From: Streptomyces sp. NWU339
GTDB lineage: Bacteria > Actinomycetota > Actinomycetes > Streptomycetales > Streptomycetaceae
Direction of reading: 5' to 3'
Assembly (NCBI RefSeq): GCF_003143855.1
Contig: NZ_QFRK01000011.1
Location: forward strand, 62,001-126,000
DNA: 64,000 nt
Within the stretch, counting starts at the first letter, position 1, and each line of letters begins with the position of its first letter. Shown piece after piece: positions 57,007-64,000 of the stretch. The notes below the pieces were generated by a model, which searched no databases, was not told the DNA's origin, and worked only from the letters and a program-made list of their open reading frames with translations. The translations under genes and the position numbers were made by a program.

Positions 57007-59631
57007 TTACGCCGGGGGCAGCCGGTCCAGCTGGGTCTGGATGCGGGCGATGTCCTCGTCCGCCTTGGCCAGCCGCGTACGGATCTTGTCGACCACGTGG
57101 TCGGGGGCCTTCGCCAGGAACGCCTCGTTGCCCAGCTTGGCCTCCGCCTGCTGGCGCTCCTTCTGCGCCGCGGCCAGGTCCTTGGCGAGGCGCTTGCGCT
57201 CCGCCGCGAAGTCGATCACCCCGGAGAGGTCCAGGGCGACCTCGACGCCCGCCACCGGCAGGGTCGCCGTCGCGGTGAACGCCTCACTCTCCGGCTGCAG
57301 CCGGAGCAGCTGCCGGATCGCCGCCTCGTGCGGGGCGAGGGCCGAACCGTCCAGGGTCAGCCGGGCGGGGACCCGCTGGCCGGGCTGCAGGCCCTGGTCG
57401 GCGCGGAAGCGGCGGACCTCGGTGATGACCGACTGGAGGGTCTCGATCTCCCGCTCGGCGTCGGCGTCCCGGAAGCCACTGTCCTCGGGCCAGTCGGCGA
57501 TGACGACCGACTCGCCGCCGGTCAGCGTCGTCCACAGCGTCTCGGTGACGAACGGGACCACCGGGTGCAGCAGCCGCAGCGTGACGTCGAGGACCTCGCC
57601 GAGGACCCGCTTGCTGACCTCGGCCGGCTCACCGCCCGCCTGGAACGTCGTCTTGGACAGCTCGACGTACCAGTCGAAGACCTCGTCCCAGGCGAAGTGG
57701 AACAGCGCGTCGGACAACTTGGCGAACTGGAAGTCGTCGTAGAGCGCGTCGACTTCGGCGACGACGGAGTTCAGCCGGGACAGGATCCAGCGGTCGGTGG
57801 ACGACATCTTCGAGGCGTCCGGCAGCGGACCCTCGACCGTGGCGCCGTTCATCAGCGCGAAGCGCGTGGCGTTCCAGATCTTGTTGGCGAAGTTGCGCGA
57901 GCCCTGGACCCAGTCCTCGCCGATCGGCACGTCGACGCCCGGGTTGGCGCCGCGCGCGAGGGTGAAGCGCAGGGCGTCGCTGCCGTACTTGTCCATCCAG
58001 TCCAGCGGGTTGACCGCGTTGCCGAAGGACTTCGACATCTTCTTGCCGAACTGGTCGCGGACCATGCCGTGCAGGGCGATGGTGCGGAACGGCGGGGTGC
58101 CGTCCATCGCGTACAGGCCGAACATCATCATCCGGGCGACCCAGAAGAAGAGGATGTCGTAGCCGGTGACCAGGACGGAGTTCGGGTAGAACTTCGCGAG
58201 CGATTCCGTCTGTTCCGGCCAGCCCAGGGTGGAGAACGGCCACAGGCCGGAGGAGAACCAGGTGTCGAGGACGTCGGTGTCCTGGTGCCAGCCCTCGCCG
58301 CTGGGCGGTTCCTCGTCCGGCCCGACGCAGACGACCTCGCCGTCCGGCCCGTACCAGACGGGGATGCGGTGGCCCCACCACAGCTGGCGGGAGATGCACC
58401 AGTCGTGCAGGTTGTCGACCCAGTCGAAGTACCGCTTCTCCATCTCCTGCGGGTGGATGGTGACGCGGCCGTCGCGGACGGCGTCACCGGCGGCCTTGGC
58501 CAGCGGGCCGACCTTGACCCACCACTGCATGGACAGCCGGGGCTCGATGGTGGTCTTGCAGCGCGAGCAGTGGCCGACGCTGTGGACGTACGGCCGCTTC
58601 TCGGTGACGATCCTGCCTTCGGCGCGCAGCGCGGCGACGATGGCGGAGCGGGCCTCGAGCCGGTCCAGGCCCTGGAAGGGGCCGTGGGCGGTGATGACGG
58701 CGTGCTCGTCCATGACGGCGATGGCGGGCAGGTCGTGCCGCCGGCCGATCTCGAAGTCGTTCGGGTCGTGCGCCGGGGTCACCTTGACGGCGCCGGTGCC
58801 GAACTCGGGGTCGACGTGCTCGTCGGCGACGACCGGGATGGAGCGGTCGGTCAGCGGCAGCTTGATGAGCTTGCCGACCAGGTGCTTGTAGCGCTCGTCG
58901 TCGGGGTGGACGGCGACGGCGGTGTCGCCGAGCATCGTCTCGGCACGGGTCGTGGCGACGACGATCGTCTCGTCCCCGTCGCCGTACTTCATGGAGACGA
59001 GTTCGCCGTCGTCGTCCTGGTACTCGACCTCGATGTCGGAGATCGCGGTCAGGCAGCGCGGGCACCAGTTGATGATGCGCTCGGCGCGGTAGATCAGCTC
59101 GTCGTCGTGGAGCCGCTTGAAGATGGTCTGGACGGCCTTGGACAGCCCCTCGTCCATGGTGAAGCGCTCACGCGACCAGGCGACGCCGTCACCGAGGCGC
59201 CGCATCTGGCCGGAGATCTGTCCGCCGGACTCGCCCTTCCACTGCCAGACCCGCTCGACGAAGGCCTCCCGGCCGAGGTCGTGCCGGGACTTGCCCTCCT
59301 TGGCGAGTTCCCGCTCGACGACGTTCTGCGTGGCGATGCCGGCGTGGTCCATGCCGGGCTGCCACAGCGTCTCGTACCCCTGCATGCGCGCACGGCGGGT
59401 GAGGGTGTCGATGATCGTGTGTTCGAAGGCGTGCCCGAGGTGCAGGCTGCCCGTGACGTTCGGCGGCGGGATGACGATCGTGTACGGAGGCTTGTCGCTC
59501 TTCGCGTCGGCCTCGAAGTAGCCCCGCTCCACCCAGCGCTCGTACAGCGGCCCCTCTACGTCGGCCGGCGCGTACTGGGTCGGCAGTTCGGGGGTGGACG
59601 CTGGCTGCGGCTGCTGAGTGTTCTCGGTCAC
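57007..59631 (-). CDS. valS: Valyl-tRNA synthetase
   Basis: This 874-residue class I synthetase charges tRNA-Val. HLGH is at residues 64-67 and KMSKS at 531-535. The editing domain lies between them, with zinc-type cysteines in NWCPRCL and GHCSRCKT. The C-terminal coiled-coil arm ([18 protein letters not shown]) contacts the tRNA. The start is GTG 59631 ([10 protein letters not shown]). No ribosome site precedes it; TAAACT ends seven bases upstream, so a leaderless transcript is possible. It is divergent from the 59770 gene. Confidence 0.98.
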   Translation of the reverse strand: MTENTQQPQPASTPELPTQYAPADVEGPLYERWVERGYFEADAKSDKPPYTIVIPPPNVTGSLHLGHAFEHTIIDTLTRRARMQGYETLWQPGMDHAGIATQNVVERELAKEGKSRHDLGREAFVERVWQWKGESGGQISGQMRRLGDGVAWSRERFTMDEGLSKAVQTIFKRLHDDELIYRAERIINWCPRCLTAISDIEVEYQDDDGELVSMKYGDGDETIVVATTRAETMLGDTAVAVHPDDERYKHLVGKLIKLPLTDRSIPVVADEHVDPEFGTGAVKVTPAHDPNDFEIGRRHDLPAIAVMDEHAVITAHGPFQGLDRLEARSAIVAALRAEGRIVTEKRPYVHSVGHCSRCKTTIEPRLSMQWWVKVGPLAKAAGDAVRDGRVTIHPQEMEKRYFDWVDNLHDWCISRQLWWGHRIPVWYGPDGEVVCVGPDEEPPSGEGWHQDTDVLDTWFSSGLWPFSTLGWPEQTESLAKFYPNSVLVTGYDILFFWVARMMMFGLYAMDGTPPFRTIALHGMVRDQFGKKMSKSFGNAVNPLDWMDKYGSDALRFTLARGANPGVDVPIGEDWVQGSRNFANKIWNATRFALMNGATVEGPLPDASKMSSTDRWILSRLNSVVAEVDALYDDFQFAKLSDALFHFAWDEVFDWYVELSKTTFQAGGEPAEVSKRVLGEVLDVTLRLLHPVVPFVTETLWTTLTGGESVVIADWPEDSGFRDADAEREIETLQSVITEVRRFRADQGLQPGQRVPARLTLDGSALAPHEAAIRQLLRLQPESEAFTATATLPVAGVEVALDLSGVIDFAAERKRLAKDLAAAQKERQQAEAKLGNEAFLAKAPDHVVDKIRTRLAKADEDIARIQTQLDRLPPA

Positions 59632-59769
59632 GAGCGTCAGTTTACGGGTGTCACGGCCCAGTCCCGAAACGCGATTCCTTTGTAACGGTGCACCCCCCGC
59701 CGGCTTGATCGCGTCCCCTCTGCGCCAGGATGTCAACGACACGTAAACATCTGGAGGGGAACCCAGAAG

Positions 59770-60702
59770 ATGAGCCACAACCAGCCGGGCCCGTACGGCG
59801 GGCAGCCCCAGCAGCCCGGACCGTACGGTCAGCCGGGTCCCTACGGCCAGCCGGGTCCCTACGGCCAGCAGCCGCAGGCTCCGCAGCCCGGCTACGGCTA
59901 CCCCCAGCAGGCGCCCCCGCCCGGCCAGCCCGGCCAGGGCGTCCCGCCCCAGCAGCCCCCGTACGGCCAGGCCCCGTACGGCGCCCCGCAGCCCCCGGCA
60001 CCGGACGGCGGCTCCAAGAAGGCCGGCTGGATCGTCGGCGCGGTGGCGGTCGTGGTGGCGATCGGTGTCGGCGTGTACTTCGTGGTCGGCGGAGGCGGTG
60101 GCGGCCTGGAGGACGACGGCCCGCACAAGCTCTCGGCGCCGGAGAAGGTGATGGGCGAGTACACGCGGGTCGGTGAGGGCGGCGAGGACTCGAGCTCCAG
60201 CACCACGAAGGACCTGGCCGAGGGCGGCGTGAAGAACGGCAAGTCGGTGGGTGCCCAGTACTCGACGGCCGACTTCAGCCGGTACGACCTCAAGAACCCC
60301 GACCCGGCCGACCTGCCCAGCAAGGAAGAGCTGCTCACGGCGAAGGGCGTGACGTTCCTCGGCGCCTACGGCGAGGTCGAGGACCCCGAGGCGGCCGTGG
60401 ACAAGCTCTTCGCCAACATCAAGAAGGAGACCGGCAAGAGCAAGGGCTCGGACAACCCGCTCCTGTCCGAGCTGGTGGGCGAGCCCGAGGCGGTCGACCT
60501 CGACGGTGCGGTCATGAAGTGCCAGGCCGGCAAGGGCAAGAACAACCTCACCCAGCAGGACACCACCAACTGGTTCTGCATCTGGGCGGACTACAGCACG
60601 GTCGCGGTGGTCTCCCCCGGTGACAACACCAAGGACATCACGAAGGACGCAGCCGCGGACATCGCCACGAAGCTCCGCGACGAGGTGCGCGTCCCGGCGT
60701 AG
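59770..60702 (+). CDS. Single-span membrane protein with Pro/Gln/Gly/Tyr-rich N-terminus
   Basis: A 310-residue protein. Residues 1-80 are built of GPYGQP-type repeats, followed by a single span (about 86-108, [24 protein letters not shown]) and an outer domain of about 200 residues. The outer domain has two cysteines (in MKCQAGKG and NWFCIWADY) that probably form a disulphide. This plan is common among Streptomyces surface proteins of unknown function. GGAGGGG lies about 11 bases before the ATG. It is divergent from valS and ends at a bidirectional terminator. No role can be assigned. Confidence 0.85.
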   Translation: MSHNQPGPYGGQPQQPGPYGQPGPYGQPGPYGQQPQAPQPGYGYPQQAPPPGQPGQGVPPQQPPYGQAPYGAPQPPAPDGGSKKAGWIVGAVAVVVAIGVGVYFVVGGGGGGLEDDGPHKLSAPEKVMGEYTRVGEGGEDSSSSTTKDLAEGGVKNGKSVGAQYSTADFSRYDLKNPDPADLPSKEELLTAKGVTFLGAYGEVEDPEAAVDKLFANIKKETGKSKGSDNPLLSELVGEPEAVDLDGAVMKCQAGKGKNNLTQQDTTNWFCIWADYSTVAVVSPGDNTKDITKDAAADIATKLRDEVRVPA

Positions 60703-60715
60703 GGGTACGCAACGC

Positions 60716-60751
60716 GTGAAGGGCCCCGGTCGAGTGACCGGGGCCCTTCAC
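60716..60751. terminator. Bidirectional terminator between the 59770 gene and clpX
   Basis: A 16-bp perfect stem GTGAAGGGCCCCGGTC and complement with a GAGT loop lies between convergent genes. Confidence 0.92.
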
Positions 60752-60775
60752 CCGTGCCGGGGACGGCTGTTGCCG

Positions 60776-62062
60776 CTACGCCGTCTTCTGCTCGCCCGGT
60801 CCGCGGCCGCGGGCGTCGCGCGGGATCAGGGTCGGGTTGACGTTGGAGAGGACCACGTCCGCGGTGATGACCACCCGGGCGACGTCCTTGCGGGACGGGA
60901 CCTCGTACATGACGCCCTGGAGGACTTCCTCCATGATGGCGCGCAGACCGCGGGCGCCGGTCTGGCGGAGGATGGCCTGGTCGGCGATGGCTTCCAGCGC
61001 CTCGCGCTCGAAGTCCAGCTCGACGCCGTCGAGTTCGAAGAGGCGCTGGTACTGCTTGACGAGCGCGTTGCGCGGCTCGACCAGGATCTGCAGCAGGGCC
61101 TCGCGGTCGAGGTTGTGGACCGAGGTGATGACCGGGAGCCGGCCGATGAACTCGGGGATCATGCCGAACTTGACCAGGTCCTCCGGCATGACCTGCTCGA
61201 ACTGGTCCTTGGACTCCAGTTCCCGCTTGGAGCGGATGGTGGCGCCGAAGCCGATGCCCTTGGCTCCCGCGCGGCCCTCGATGATCTTCTCCAGGCCGGC
61301 GAAGGCGCCGCCCACGATGAACAGGACGTTCGTCGTGTCGATCTGGATGAACTCCTGGTGCGGGTGCTTGCGGCCGCCCTGCGGCGGGACGGACGCCGTG
61401 GTGCCCTCGAGGATCTTCAGCAGGGCCTGCTGGACGCCCTCGCCGCTCACGTCGCGCGTGATCGACGGGTTCTCGCTCTTGCGGGCGACCTTGTCGATCT
61501 CGTCGATGTAGATGATGCCGGTCTCGGCCTTCTTGACGTCGTAGTCGGCGGCCTGGATCAGCTTGAGCAGGATGTTCTCGACGTCCTCGCCGACGTACCC
61601 GGCCTCGGTGAGGGCGGTGGCGTCGGCGATCGCGAACGGGACGTTCAGCATGCGGGCGAGGGTCTGGGCGAGGAGGGTCTTGCCGGAGCCGGTGGGGCCC
61701 AGCAGCAGGATGTTGGACTTCGCCAACTCGATGGCGTCCTCGCGGCCTTGGGCGCCGCCGTTCTCCCCCGCCTGGACCCGCTTGTAGTGGTTGTACACCG
61801 CGACGGAGAGAGCTTTCTTGGCCGATTCCTGGCCGACCACGTACCCCTCGAGGAACTCGTAGATCTCGCGGGGCTTGGGCAGTTCCTCCCAGCGGACCTC
61901 GCTGCTCTCGGCGAGCTCTTCCTCGATGATCTCGTTGCAGAGGTCGATGCACTCGTCGCAGATGTACACACCGGGCCCTGCGATGAGCTTCTTGACCTGC
62001 TTCTGGCTCTTGCCGCAGAACGAGCACTTGAGCAGATCGCCGCCGTCACCGATGCGTGCCAC
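60776..62062 (-). CDS. clpX: ATP-dependent Clp protease ATPase subunit ClpX
   Basis: This 428-residue AAA+ unfoldase feeds substrates into ClpP. The N-terminal zinc domain uses C13, C16, C35 and C38. Walker A is GPTGSGKT at 122-129, Walker B IIYIDEID near 185, and the ClpP-docking IGF loop is in [12 protein letters not shown] near 267. The GTG at 62062 has GGGGAAG about seven bases upstream. It lies downstream of clpP2 with 190 bases between, including a hairpin, so it probably has its own promoter. Confidence 0.98.
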   Translation of the reverse strand: MARIGDGGDLLKCSFCGKSQKQVKKLIAGPGVYICDECIDLCNEIIEEELAESSEVRWEELPKPREIYEFLEGYVVGQESAKKALSVAVYNHYKRVQAGENGGAQGREDAIELAKSNILLLGPTGSGKTLLAQTLARMLNVPFAIADATALTEAGYVGEDVENILLKLIQAADYDVKKAETGIIYIDEIDKVARKSENPSITRDVSGEGVQQALLKILEGTTASVPPQGGRKHPHQEFIQIDTTNVLFIVGGAFAGLEKIIEGRAGAKGIGFGATIRSKRELESKDQFEQVMPEDLVKFGMIPEFIGRLPVITSVHNLDREALLQILVEPRNALVKQYQRLFELDGVELDFEREALEAIADQAILRQTGARGLRAIMEEVLQGVMYEVPSRKDVARVVITADVVLSNVNPTLIPRDARGRGPGEQKTA

Positions 62063-62168
62063 GGTGTGCTTCCCCTTCGCCTGGGAGCCACCTGGACGTC
62101 AACGTCCATCGACTCCTGGTGCTGCCTTATGTCCGACGGTACCTTGCCGGGCCCCCCGTCCGGGCCCC

Positions 62169-62216
62169 CCTTGGCACGGTTCGCTTCGACGTGGACCGTC
62201 CGCGACCATGCCAAGG
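62169..62216 (-). terminator. Hairpin after clpP2
   Basis: CCTTGGCACGGT and ACCATGCCAAGG pair over 12 positions with one mismatch around a 24-base loop. It lies about 35 bases past the clpP2 stop codon and may end the clpP1-clpP2 transcript. Confidence 0.5.
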
Positions 62217-62251
62217 AGCGGCAGACAATACAGCCTCCCGGATCCCACGCG

Positions 62252-62932
62252 TCAGCGCAGGCTGGTGTTGTCCATCTTCCGGGTGGTGATGATCTGGTCG
62301 ATCAGACCGTAGCTCAGCGCGTCCTCGGCCGTGAGGATCTTGTCCCGCTCGATGTCCTCGCGGATCTTCTCGACCGGCGTGGTGGAGTGCTTGGCCAGCA
62401 TCTCCTCCAGCTGCGAACGCATCCGGAGGATCTCGTTGGCGGCGATCTCCAGGTCGGAGACCTGGCCGCGGCCGGTCTCGCTGTACGGCTGGTGGATCAG
62501 CACGCGCGCGTTCGGCAGGGCCATGCGCTTGCCGGGCGTACCGGCGGCGAGCAGCACGGCGGCGGCGGAGGCCGCCTGGCCCATGCAGACCGTCTGGATG
62601 TCCGGCTTCACGTACTGCATGGTGTCGTAGATCGCCGTGAGCGCGGTGAAGGAGCCGCCGGGGCTGTTGATGTAGACCGAGATGTCCCGGTCGGGGTCCA
62701 TCGACTCCAGGCACAGCAGCTGCGCCATGACGTCGTTGGCGGAGGCGTCGTCGATCTGCACGCCGAGGAAGATCACGCGCTCCTCGAAGAGCTTCGCGTA
62801 CGGGTCGTACTCGCGGATGCCCTGGGAGGTGCGCTCGACGAAGCGCGGGATGACGTAGCGGGATTCGGCCGCGGGGCCGGTGTACTCGGCACGGGCGCGG
62901 TCGTACAGGCCGCTGCCGGGGAAGTCGTTCAC
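62252..62932 (-). CDS. clpP2: ATP-dependent Clp protease proteolytic subunit 2
   Basis: The 226-residue serine peptidase has S122 in [10 protein letters not shown] and H147 in VLIHQP, with the Asp of the triad near residue 198. An N-terminal extension of about 35 residues is longer than in E. coli ClpP and is typical of actinobacterial ClpP2, which is processed and assembles with ClpP1 into a mixed tetradecamer. It is preceded by clpP1 on the same strand with a 113-base gap, the standard clpP1-clpP2 operon. ATG 62932 is the start, with GGAG upstream. Confidence 0.97.
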   Translation of the reverse strand: MNDFPGSGLYDRARAEYTGPAAESRYVIPRFVERTSQGIREYDPYAKLFEERVIFLGVQIDDASANDVMAQLLCLESMDPDRDISVYINSPGGSFTALTAIYDTMQYVKPDIQTVCMGQAASAAAVLLAAGTPGKRMALPNARVLIHQPYSETGRGQVSDLEIAANEILRMRSQLEEMLAKHSTTPVEKIREDIERDKILTAEDALSYGLIDQIITTRKMDNTSLR

Positions 62933-63045
62933 AGTGTCTCCTGGAAAGGGGCTGAGGCGGTCGGCCGGGGCTGCTGGGGCTGCCGTCGGACCCTGGGGCG
63001 GGTCCGACGGGGTCCTACGGGGCCGCTGGGGCTCCCGTGGGCCGC

Positions 63046-63666
63046 TCAGGCCGCCCCGGTGCCGCCGCCGCCCGGCATGCCCGCGGCCGTGGGGATGACG
63101 TCGTCGATGAGGCCGTAGTTCTTGGCCTCGAAGGCGTCGAACCAGCGGTCGCGGTCCGAGTCGCGGGTGATCTGCTCGACCGACTGGCCCGTGTGCTGGG
63201 AGGTGAGCTCGGCCATGCGCTTCTTGGTGTGCAGCAGCCGCTCGGCGTGGATCTTGATGTCCGAGGCCGAGCCGGCCAGGCCGGCGGAGGGCTGGTGGAT
63301 CAGGATCTCCGCGTTCGGCAGCGCGAAGCGCTTGCCGGGCGTGCCCGCGCTGAGCAGGAACTGACCCATCGAGGCCGCGAGGCCCATGGCGATGGTCACC
63401 ACGTCGTTCTTGATGAACTGCATGGTGTCGTAGATCGCCATACCGGCCGTGATCGAGCCGCCGGGGCTGTTGATGTAGAGGTAGATGTCCTTGTCCGGAT
63501 CGGCGGCAAGGAGCAGCAGCTGTGCGGTGATCTTGTTGGCGATGTCGTCGTCCACCGGCTGGCCGAGGAAGATGATCCGCTCGTTGAGCAGCCGGTTGTA
63601 GACCTGGTCGCCGAGGCCACCACCGATGGAAGGCTCGCCGGCGGCTGAAGGCATCAGATTCGTCAC
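63046..63666 (-). CDS. clpP1: ATP-dependent Clp protease proteolytic subunit 1
   Basis: The 206-residue serine peptidase has S99 in [11 protein letters not shown]124 in ILIHQP and the triad Asp near residue 173. The C-terminus ends in a Gly/Met-rich stretch. GTG 63666 has AGGTGG four to five bases upstream; the longer frame before it is leader. It is the first gene of the clpP1-clpP2 operon. A GTTCGC-N5-GCG motif about 155 bases upstream matches the published ClgR consensus, so heat- and ClgR-dependent activation is likely. Confidence 0.97.
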   Translation of the reverse strand: MTNLMPSAAGEPSIGGGLGDQVYNRLLNERIIFLGQPVDDDIANKITAQLLLLAADPDKDIYLYINSPGGSITAGMAIYDTMQFIKNDVVTIAMGLAASMGQFLLSAGTPGKRFALPNAEILIHQPSAGLAGSASDIKIHAERLLHTKKRMAELTSQHTGQSVEQITRDSDRDRWFDAFEAKNYGLIDDVIPTAAGMPGGGGTGAA

Positions 63667-63817
63667 GTATCCACCTGCTCGTCTTACGACGGCGCCGGGC
63701 CGTCTCACGTGTTCTGCCGGGGTGTGGGGCCGTCCGGCCGTACTCGCGGACTCCCCTGCCCTCGTATTCATGGACCCTAACGCGCGGGCCCCTTCGGGGA
63801 ATCCCGCAGCGGGGGGT
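63667..63817 (-). promoter_or_regulatory. clpP1 leader and promoter region
   Basis: This stretch between the ClgR-type site and the clpP1 start contains no gene. I cannot identify convincing -35/-10 hexamers. TTAGGGTCC (minus strand, near 63779) is a possible -10 area. Confidence 0.3.
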
Positions 63818-63831
63818 GTTCGCTGTGAGCG
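63818..63831. promoter_or_regulatory. ClgR-type operator upstream of clpP1
   Basis: GTTCGC-TGTGA-GCG matches the GTTCGC-N5-GCG consensus described for the Streptomyces activator ClgR, which controls clpP1P2, clpC and lon. It lies about 155 bases upstream of clpP1. Confidence 0.65.
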
Positions 63832-63910
63832 CAGGTGGCTCCGCGGGGCGGGACGGGGTTCCTCGCGCCGCGGGCGGTCCGGCCGGTGGGGCCCGCCCCG
63901 CCGTACGGCA

Positions 63911-63944
63911 GACGGGCCCCGGCCATGATGGTCCGGGGCCCGTC
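63911..63944 (-). terminator. tig terminator
   Basis: GACGGGCCCCGG/CCGGGGCCCGTC forms a 12-bp perfect stem with a ten-base loop, about 28 bases past the stop codon of the gene at the window edge. Confidence 0.8.
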
Positions 63945-63971
63945 GTACGTCCGTCAGAGGCGGCGCGAGGG

Positions 63972-64000
63972 TCAGCCCTCGGTCTTCTCCTCGGCCTCGT
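63972..64000 (-). CDS. tig: Trigger factor, last eight codons only
   Basis: The minus strand ends with codons for EAEEKTEG and a TGA stop at 63974-63972. An acidic Glu/Ala/Lys tail upstream of clpP1 matches the C-terminus of actinobacterial trigger factor, and tig precedes clpP1 in these genomes. The rest of the gene lies outside the window. Confidence 0.7.

Overview
The window is chromosomal DNA from a Streptomyces close in gene order to S. coelicolor. The evidence is very high GC, strong third-position G/C in every gene, frequent GTG starts with GGAGG-type ribosome sites, and actinobacterial neighbourhoods such as rplU-rpmA-obg, catR-katA, mreBCD-pbp2-rodA, folC-ndk and clpP1-clpP2-clpX beside tig. 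Most genes lie on the minus strand. No CRISPR array, complete insertion sequence, prophage or rRNA operon is visible.

Layout. 0-8 kb: a small membrane protein, leuS with a leader-peptide attenuator, then on the plus strand a haem-type membrane protein and a NuoF-like flavoprotein fused to a ferredoxin, separated by an IS200/IS605-type relic. 7.8-8.8 kb: two identical tRNA-Ala(GGC) genes around two tiny cysteine-containing proteins. 8.8-12.7 kb: a histidine phosphatase, rsfS, an LCP-family protein and nadD. 12.8-19.5 kb: a 54-residue membrane peptide, an M48 peptidase, two related single-span membrane proteins, proA, a small unknown protein and proB. 19.7-31 kb: an accessory-looking locus for an anionic cell-wall glycopolymer (pyruvyltransferase-like protein, two membrane-integral polyol-phosphate transferase-like proteins, a GT2 glycosyltransferase, a fused cytidylyltransferase/SDR, and a Tat-exported PhoD phosphatase) with a TA-flanked MITE between the two convergent gene groups. 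31-36 kb: obg, rpmA, rplU, an ankyrin protein, catalase and its Fur-family regulator. 36-46 kb: a very large RNase E/G, a DUF2344 protein that seems to start at CTG, a repeat-built membrane protein, a voltage-gated cation channel and a radical SAM protein. 46-54 kb: a CYTH-CHAD protein and the elongation/sporulation wall cluster rodA, pbp2, mreD, mreC, mreB. 54-64 kb: ndk, a DUF4233 protein, folC, valS, a lipid-anchorless membrane protein, clpX, clpP2, clpP1 and the last codons of tig.

How it fits together. Much of the window concerns the cell envelope: the MreB/PBP2/RodA machine, an LCP protein of the family that attaches glycopolymers to peptidoglycan, two membrane proteins with a shared cytoplasmic motif, and the 20-31 kb glycopolymer locus. 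The rest is core translation (leuS, valS, tRNAs, ribosomal proteins, obg, rsfS, rne), proline synthesis, NAD and folate metabolism, peroxide defence and ClpXP proteolysis. Regulatory sequence is unusually readable: a leucine attenuator, a palindrome inside the katA promoter, a ClgR-type site before clpP1 and many strong terminator hairpins. Start sites below were moved inward from the longest open frame wherever a ribosome-binding site or family alignment supported it.
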